Source: Plantago ovata
Taxonomy: Eukaryota; Streptophyta; Magnoliopsida; Lamiales; Plantaginaceae
NCBI GenBank assembly: GCA_028274465.1
Contig: CM051458.1
Location: 79,876,085-79,940,084 of the forward strand
Length of the DNA stretch: 64,000 nucleotides
Reading direction: 5' to 3'
Positions 57,641 through 64,000 of this stretch are shown here, in pieces. Both the position numbers and the translations under genes were made by a program. The notes beneath the pieces were generated by a model. That model searched no databases and was not told the origin of the DNA. It saw nothing but the letters and a program-made list of their open reading frames with translations. Numbering within the stretch: position 1 is the first letter of the stretch; every line of letters begins with the position of its first letter.

Positions 57641-58081
57641 TCAACATGGGTCTTTTACATAAAGAAAAACTATTTGGTATGTTGTTTGTTCTGTTCTAGG
57701 AAGAAGCATCATTTATGAATAAGATCATTTTTTTTTTTTTGGTTTTGCTGTTTGGATTGTTGAGTCTGAGGGTTATGAAATACTCGTTCAAGTAATGTGC
57801 TATGTTGTAGGGAGAATGAGATGAAGTAATATTCTATTCATGTTTTTTTTTGCGTCCTATGGTCATAGTTTTGTGCTATATGTTGATCTAATTAACTGTT
57901 ATCAAGGCTATGTATAAAATTTACTTTTGGTTGAATCAAAGTTGTGCCTTTTTATTATCATTTACTATTTTTTTTATTGTATTGTATTTAGTAATATTGT
58001 GTGAAAATCATCTATTGCATAAAATAAAAAGGGAAGAAAACAAATAAGAGCAAATAAATAGACATAGCCTTTTCATTCAAA
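57641..58081. other. Gene-free spacer
   Basis: AT-rich with T runs. Nothing supported. Confidence 0.5.
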
Positions 58082-58501
58082 TCATGTAAGCACAGCAGAA
58101 ACCAGTACATTGATTCCAAAAGACTTAAAAATATAACCAAATTTGAAAATAAAAGAATGGCCTAGACCATGCCACTCTTCATCTGAGCAATGGTCCCTGA
58201 AATCCTGGTACACATTGTTCATGATCTCAGGATGAGATACCACACTGATCTCCATGAGAGCAACGTTGATGTCAGTTGCCTGCTGGCTCACCTCAATATG
58301 CTCAAACCCCACAATGGATAGCCTTGATGCCAGGTCAGTAGCTTGCCAAAATGGACCTCTCCTATTGCAGTTCCCTAGCATGAGCCTTGAACTGCATGAT
58401 ACATCTTGAATGTTGAGTCTGATACTGTCACCAATGGTCCAGGTGACCTTAGGCTCGTAGTTGAACTTGGCAGGATAAGAAACAGAGGTAGAGGAGGTCA
58501 T
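58082..58501 (-). CDS. Hypothetical protein, 139 residues
   Basis: Not recognised. The frame opens at 58588, but ATG 58501 begins the part with ordinary composition (MTSSTSVSYPAKFNYEPK). The preceding 29 residues look like translated leader. It is soluble-looking, with mixed beta-type hydrophobic pattern (WTIGDSIRLNIQDVS, FEHIEVSQQATDINVALMEI) and an acidic stretch near DHCSDEEWHG. There is no signal peptide, repeat or catalytic motif that I can name. It could be an exon of a longer gene or chance. Confidence 0.35.
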   Translation of the reverse strand: MTSSTSVSYPAKFNYEPKVTWTIGDSIRLNIQDVSCSSRLMLGNCNRRGPFWQATDLASRLSIVGFEHIEVSQQATDINVALMEISVVSHPEIMNNVYQDFRDHCSDEEWHGLGHSFIFKFGYIFKSFGINVLVSAVLT

Positions 58502-59589
58502 TTTGAATTTATTTTTTTCTTTCTTTTTGTATATGAAAATTTCTTGAATGTGAGTTGTGATGAATCCTGACCCCTTGCTATTGGCCAATGAATCCGACTA
58601 TCCTATGCAGCTTTTCAAATAAACTATCTGCAGTATTTACCATGCAAAAAATCTGCTTTGATCCATTGAAATTGCTGAGAAATTAAAAAATGGACTATTA
58701 GCATGTAGTTTTCCGATTTTTGTAACATTATGGAAACAAATATAATGTGTTATAACATGTAAATTACTGTTGCTGTGCCATGTGATGTAATGTGTGATAA
58801 CGTGTAAATTACTGTTGCTGAAAAGTATTGTCAAGTTTTTCTGTTGCTACTGACTGGTAAACATGCACTACATGATACTGCAAGTGCTGAATAGGCACCA
58901 CCCATGAGCAATCAGCGGTGAATTTTACATGTACTGTAAAATGGAAATTCCAATTTTGGTTTCTCTGAATGCTATGCACAATATGGACATGAACTTCTGA
59001 TAAGTTGTAGCAAGAGGACATAAGTATGATGGAATTTTTAGTATTTGCATAAGTGTGCAGGACTTCTTATTCTCATACCATTGACAGTTTGGGATCGTTC
59101 ATAAGAATGCAGAAACTGTTAGATCGTTTGTTTGTGTTAGTGTGGATATATATATGGTAGATATCATTTTCAGTTTATGAAATTGGAATTGGTCAGTAAT
59201 GTTATGCTCGGATTCATGATCGAAGGTGCTACGAAGGTCCAAGAGGAATATACTTGGTGGATTTTTTCCAGAGGCAGTTGCGATGGATGGCAGGCGTGCT
59301 ATTTATGGCCTAATATGCACTGGGCTTATCTCTGCATGTTATGTTCAAATTGTATTATTCAGTATTTCTATTTGATTCACGTACTGACTATGTTCTATTT
59401 GTTTGAATAAATCCATCATTATTTGATTATATAATGCCAGTGATAATGTATGTCATGTTCGAAAAATTAAGGATTTGGGTCTGGACTGGATAAAAGTCCA
59501 ACAAAAATCATATACATACGTAATCGACCTAAAGAAAAGTCCAACATCCATTCGGCCCATTACCGCATTTAGCCCAAAATCAATAATAA

Positions 59590-60480
59590 AATAACCGGGT
59601 TTTCTAAGGTTAGCGTTATTCAAATCAATTAGGGATTTCTTAAAAATTATGGTCGTATTTGGGGATTTCACCAAATCACGTTTCTAGGGTTAGGGTTCCT
59701 CAAATCAATTTGGGATTTCTAAAATTGATTTTGGAATTTAATACCCCAATTCCAAAAAAATCATATACAATTAATGGGCCTTAACATAGACTTTGGACTT
59801 TAGCAAGAGGAAAGTCCAACAAAAATCATAAAATATGTAATGGGCTGGAGATGAAGGAAGCCCAAAATAACAATTTGATTGATCTGTCAACAGACATTCC
59901 GGCCTATTAACCACTTTTGGCCCAAATCCATAATAATATTTCTAGGTTTTCGAGGGTTTTGTCAAATCAATTTGGGAATTATCCCGAAAATTAAGGGCCT
60001 TTTTTGGGATTTCAGCAAATCGATTTTCTGGGGTTAGGGTTTATCACATTAGATTTGGGATTTTCAAACGCCTAATGTTAATTTGTGGATGAAATCGATC
60101 TGGTCATATATGCCCCAATTTTCTAGGGTTAGGGTTTTACAAATCAATTTGGGATTCCTCAAAAAAACTAAGGGCGTATTTGGGGATTTCACCAAATCAA
60201 ATTTTTGGGGTTAGGGTACATCAAATCAATTTGGGATTTATAAACAATTAAGGACGTATTTGGGTGTTTCATCAAATCCAAATTCTAGTGTTAATTTGGG
60301 GAGCTCACGAAATCGATTTGGGAATTTAGTGCCCTAAATGTCTAGGGTTCGGGTGTTTCTAATCCATTTGGGATTTCTTAAAAATTAAGGATGCATTCGG
60401 GGATTTCACCAAATCAATTTGGTGGGGTTAGGGTTCATCAGATCAATTTCTCAAACGCCAGGTTTTAATTTGGGGATTTC
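59590..60480. repeat. Tandem array with telomere-box motifs
   Basis: Eight or nine diverged units of about 80 bases, each built as TCTAGGGTTAGGGTT, CAAATCAATTTGGGATTTCT, ATTAAGGGCGTATTTGGGG and ATTTCACCAAATC. The boxes near 59685, 60030, 60125, 60208, 60345 and 60422 include GGGTTAGGG or close variants. Two copies of an AAAGTCCAACAAAAATCAT-type segment (about 59490 and 59813) suggest a higher-order unit. Confidence 0.75.
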
Positions 60481-60715
60481 TTAAATTTATTTTCTTGCGT
60501 TTTTTACTACTTCAATGTAAAACTGTAACACAACATACTATAAATTTCCCTAAATTTATTCATTTCGGTAAAATTAGAATGATACATTCAGGAAAGATTA
60601 CCATGCCCCCCCGCGCAAGGATGACAAACACAAATTCAGTAATGGCCCCAAACATATACTGTACCAGAAAATTAAACATATGGTACATGGGTGAATCACC
60701 ACTCTGGCTCCAAAC

Positions 60716-60973
60716 CTATTGCTGATTTCTGTAACATGTCGTCAAACAAGTATCCAAATCCCTGCTCATGATATATATCCCTTGTATGTATTTTCCTTCT
60801 TTCGGGTCACACACACGTATGAAAAGATGTACAAATCGGTATCCAGCAGCCTCACATGCCTTGATATGCTTCAATAAATCATGATCCGAATTTATAAACT
60901 TAAAATCACAATGACCGTCAGTTGATACAACAAAACGATCGCCTCCTCTGTGGGGGAAGGAAAATGTTGTCAC
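60716..60973 (-). CDS. Hypothetical ORF, possible extra exon of the Ulp1-like gene
   Basis: An open frame of about 85 residues directly downstream of the Ulp1-like stop codon on the same strand (STDGHCDFKFINSDHDLLKH, AGYRFVHLFIRVCDP). A pyrimidine-rich CCCCCACAG lies at its start, so it could be an alternative last exon. The product is not recognised. Confidence 0.25.
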   Translation of the reverse strand: MTTFSFPHRGGDRFVVSTDGHCDFKFINSDHDLLKHIKACEAAGYRFVHLFIRVCDPKEGKYIQGIYIMSRDLDTCLTTCYRNQQ

Positions 60974-63900
60974 AAATCGGCTAATGATTTCTTTAATTCC
61001 CCGAGTCTGTTCTGAACCCTCAATGGTTCATGCCTATAAAAATAAGCTCCGTCGCTATCTTTGATGCGAGCACGTATTGAGATTGTTTTGCTGCAAAGCA
61101 TCATAAGATATATTTCTGTTTTAATATAGAAGTAATTATTAGTTAATTAAAGTCGACCTATTTTATGAATCAACTGTCAAATATAAACACAGATGCAAAA
61201 AATTATCATTTTCATTCACCTATGGTAAATCCTGTTCTCCCGGGAGGTATACAGTGACTCTGCCAACTTCCTGCGAGTAGCAATTATTTCTTACTGCGTA
61301 ATCCAATCACAAGAGTTTAATTAATAAACGTTGCCAACCATAACTGTAGAGCATGGCTGAAAAGATCACATCTATATCGAGAGTCTTACTTCATTCAGTG
61401 TTCTGTTGACGGCTTCCCGAAACATCAAGAAGAGAGATGTGTATACGCCGCAATCGTGACTGCATTTGTCAGATTCAACATGTATAAGAACATATTTATT
61501 TATACATCACTCAGTTCTGGTAAATAATAACCTGTGGTAATGTTAATTGCTTACACGTTGCCTTGATTTGGCACAGTTGGCGGATAAACAACTTTGAATT
61601 TGTTCCATTGCTTCTGTTTAAAATCTTCTAAGTCCAATGCCGTTGTTGTTTCCTCAAGTGTAGAGACCTGCACAAACTAGCCTGGTTAGCCTTTTAATGC
61701 ATATCCAACTTGTAATATACTACTATATCTTTGTTTACACCACTGAAATCGCAAAGATGCTGATAGCAGACATATTACATATTAATACATATGATTACAT
61801 CCCTCTGACTAAGTATTGAAGTAACACTCTTACCAAATTCATTGCCAACTCCAAATAGCTTTTACTTGCTCTATCGTAGAGCAAGGTGTCACAAATTTCG
61901 AGTGTTCTGTTGTCCAAAATCACCCGGGACACGGTGAAATGGTGTTCATGGATTATTGGTATGGATATTGTGGAGCACTCTGACGAAGAAATTCTTTGAA
62001 ATTCCTTTCAAAAAGAATTTTATCGATCTCTTCAACGATTTCTCACGTTGTAAGGGGTCATGAAACCTGCTTTTCTTGTCTTTCAGCGATCCGCTGATGA
62101 TGTTGCACACAGTCTGATATTATGAAAAATATAGGAAAAAATAATGAAACCGTTGTGTGTCGAGAGATACATCATTGTTTGTTCAATTCAGTTATTTAAG
62201 TTAGGCCTTACACAGAACATCATAGGCAAAACCCAGTGATTGGTGTCAACACCTCGAAATTTCCTGTCCAGCCAAGTCATGGCAGCAACACCACTAATGA
62301 CCTGTATATGTCATAGTGTGTTCCTGTCAAATCATTAACACAATACATATGTATCAGTATATGTAATGAAAATAATTATGGAAGGACCTTACTTGGTCAT
62401 TAAACCACGTGTGAGGATTCAGGGTCAACATATCACATATCAGATCTACGGAGATAGATTGCGAGGTCATCAAAACCAACCAAACTTTCACTGCTTGTCC
62501 AGGAACAATTAAGTTATCGTGAATACTTATATCATGAATAAAGAAAAAAATAAACAAAAGAGAGCGAGGGAGAGAGAGACAAAAGAGTTGTTGTAACTAC
62601 ACCTTCTATGTCCATGTTCCCATAATAGATAGTTGACCAATTCATGCTCACTAGATGGCATAGCCATACAGATGGTTTCATAAAGGTCAGGTATTCCAGG
62701 GTTATTAGGCTGACCAAATGGACTTCTCGACGTTGTCTTCGTGATCCTTTTGGGATTAACAGCCCCAGGTGGACTTAAAAAAACAGGACGCTCTTGATTT
62801 GAATTGATTTTGGACTGAGGAGTGCGAGGCTCTGGCTTTTTTGGTTTTCTGAATTGGGAATTACTTGGCGGCGTCACAATTTCGTTGGTCCTTTTTGATT
62901 TAACGGCCCCAGGTGGACTTAAATGAACCGCACTTTCTTGGCTTGCATTGTTTTTGGACTGAGGAGTGAGAAGCACTGATTTTATCTTTGTTTGACTTAA
63001 AGAATCACTTGGTGGCTTGGTCCTTTCTGAATTAATGGCCCCAGGTGGACTAAAATTAACTTTCTTTCCATTGTTTTTGGGTTGGTTAGTGTCACTTACA
63101 GGAGATTTTGACTTCTTTTTTTATACTTTTTGGGAATCACGTGGTGACGTCAACATATCCGTGACCCGTTTGGAATTCAAGGCCTCACGCGGACTAGAAT
63201 GAGTAGCACTTACTTGCTTTGCCCTGTTTTTGGACTGCGTAGAGCCACGCTGTGGAGCCACATGATTACCATGGGGCTTATCTGTTTTCATATTCATGCA
63301 TGATGTTGAAGGCACACTTGATTCTTTCGTATTGTATGTGTTCCTGAAAGGTCAGTTATGGAAATCAATTATAGTGCATTGAATATTCATTATAAATAAA
63401 AGAACCAAATTAGGTTTGAGGGCACTAACGCAGTGTTCTCATTCCTATGGTGGTGCCGGTACAATGACAAGACGATGTTTTTGCATGCTCTCTGGAAATC
63501 CTCCTACATACTAACAGAAAATTGAAAGTAGTTAATCGTAAAGTAAAGTAGATATGTATACATGATGATAAAAGAAACATTACAATATGGTCCCAAACAA
63601 TTTCCCCTTGCAAATTGGGTCCAGGTGAGAGTATATATCAATTTCTATTTTCCGAAAACTAGGTTTCAAAAACAAAAAACAAAAAAAAAATAAAAATAAT
63701 AATAATAATAAATATAATAAAATAAAAACAACAATGTAATTTTCCCTCGTGATCAACGTGACATGAGATGAATCTGTGTGTTACTGTTACCTCTGTCTCG
63801 AGGGATGATCGCTCTATTACCCTTGCCTTCACCATCATCTCCATACAAACATGAACAGCAGCGTCCACCCTGCACACAAGTGAGTCCATTTAAAATATCT

Positions 63901-64000
63901 AACTGAAAATTTCATATTTAATGGTTATTAATTATAACGAAGGTATTACCTATTACTGTGTGTCGGGATACTCTTCTTATAATCAAAATCAAATTCATCG
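60970..64000 (-). CDS. Ulp1-like C48 cysteine protease, 3' part of gene
   Basis: Minus-strand gene running off the window. Exons with fitting GT-AG sites are 63503-63430, 63343-62603, 62525-62393, 62301-62212, 62113-61834, 61667-61555, 61459-61390, 61266-61220 and 61090-60970 (stop TGA). Further exons lie near 63600-63630, 63780-63870 and 63950-64000. Catalytic parts are His in IIHEHHFTV, Asp in ICDTLL, Gln in VPNQGN and Cys in HDCGVYT, the order of Ulp1/SENP proteases that cut SUMO or related peptides. A Ser-Pro-rich repeat region (TPQSK…LSPPGAV) lies upstream. There is an in-frame TAA at 63121-63123, and exon 61834-62113 is one base longer than the frame allows (near 62000). It may be decaying, mis-sequenced, or a copy of the type carried by Mutator-like elements. 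Confidence 0.72.
62640..63300 (-). repeat. Repeated Ser/Pro-rich coding units in the Ulp1-like gene
   Basis: Four to five diverged coding repeats of about 35-50 residues. Each has a form of TPQSKNN..QE and then LSPPGAVKSKR, separated by Thr/Ser-Pro-rich linkers. The nucleotide phrase AGTCCACCTGGGGCC recurs in at least three units. Confidence 0.75.

Noticed and set aside
1-64000. Organellar or bacterial origin, or a bacterial-type operon
   Set aside because: Introns, LTR elements, LINEs and MITEs show nuclear plant DNA. No organellar genes were seen.

Overview
The window looks like repeat-rich nuclear DNA of a eudicot plant. The evidence is spliced genes with GT-AG introns, AT-rich intergenic DNA, Ty1/copia and Ty3-type LTR retrotransposons, plant L1-type LINEs, Stowaway-like MITEs, and a Cassandra-type TRIM whose LTR carries a 5S rRNA-like promoter. 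The species cannot be named from the sequence alone.

Layout. 1-5.1 kb: a possible LTR fragment, then a broken L1-type LINE on the minus strand. 5.1-17.2 kb: a minus-strand copia element (483-bp LTRs, TSD TTATG). Nested inside it is a plus-strand Athila-like Ty3 element (about 1.28-kb LTRs, TSD CAAGT) that keeps only gag and protease. 17.2-24.1 kb: gene-free, with a degenerate GAACT-type repeat, LINE 3' ends, a composite TRIM/Cassandra structure (20091-21301, TSD ACTTT) and a short SINE. 24.1-27.8 kb: an LTR element (TSD AGTAT) that encodes two tandem aspartic-protease-like domains and no visible reverse transcriptase. 27.9-33.8 kb: MITEs, one nested in another, and AT-rich spacer. 34.0-36.2 kb: a U-box/ARM E3 ligase gene (PUB9-like) with a one-base frameshift. 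37.7-38.2 kb: a pentatricopeptide-type C-terminal fragment. 39.1-45.1 kb: a complete eight-exon CHIP co-chaperone E3 ligase gene on the minus strand, with a Stowaway-like MITE just upstream. 47.3-55.7 kb: a second minus-strand copia element with one long LTR and one truncated LTR. 55.7-57.4 kb: a possible small two-exon gene with an AT-hook-like motif. 58.1 kb: a small unknown ORF. 59.6-60.5 kb: a tandem array with telomere-box motifs. 61.0-64.0 kb: the 3' part of a minus-strand gene for a Ulp1-like C48 cysteine protease that runs off the window.

Three host genes (PUB9-like, CHIP, Ulp1-like) belong to ubiquitin or SUMO-type protein control. The first two are U-box E3 ligases about 3 kb apart on opposite strands with 3' ends facing. 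Nothing in the sequence shows that they act together, and most of the window is layered mobile DNA. All alignments and difference counts were made by eye.
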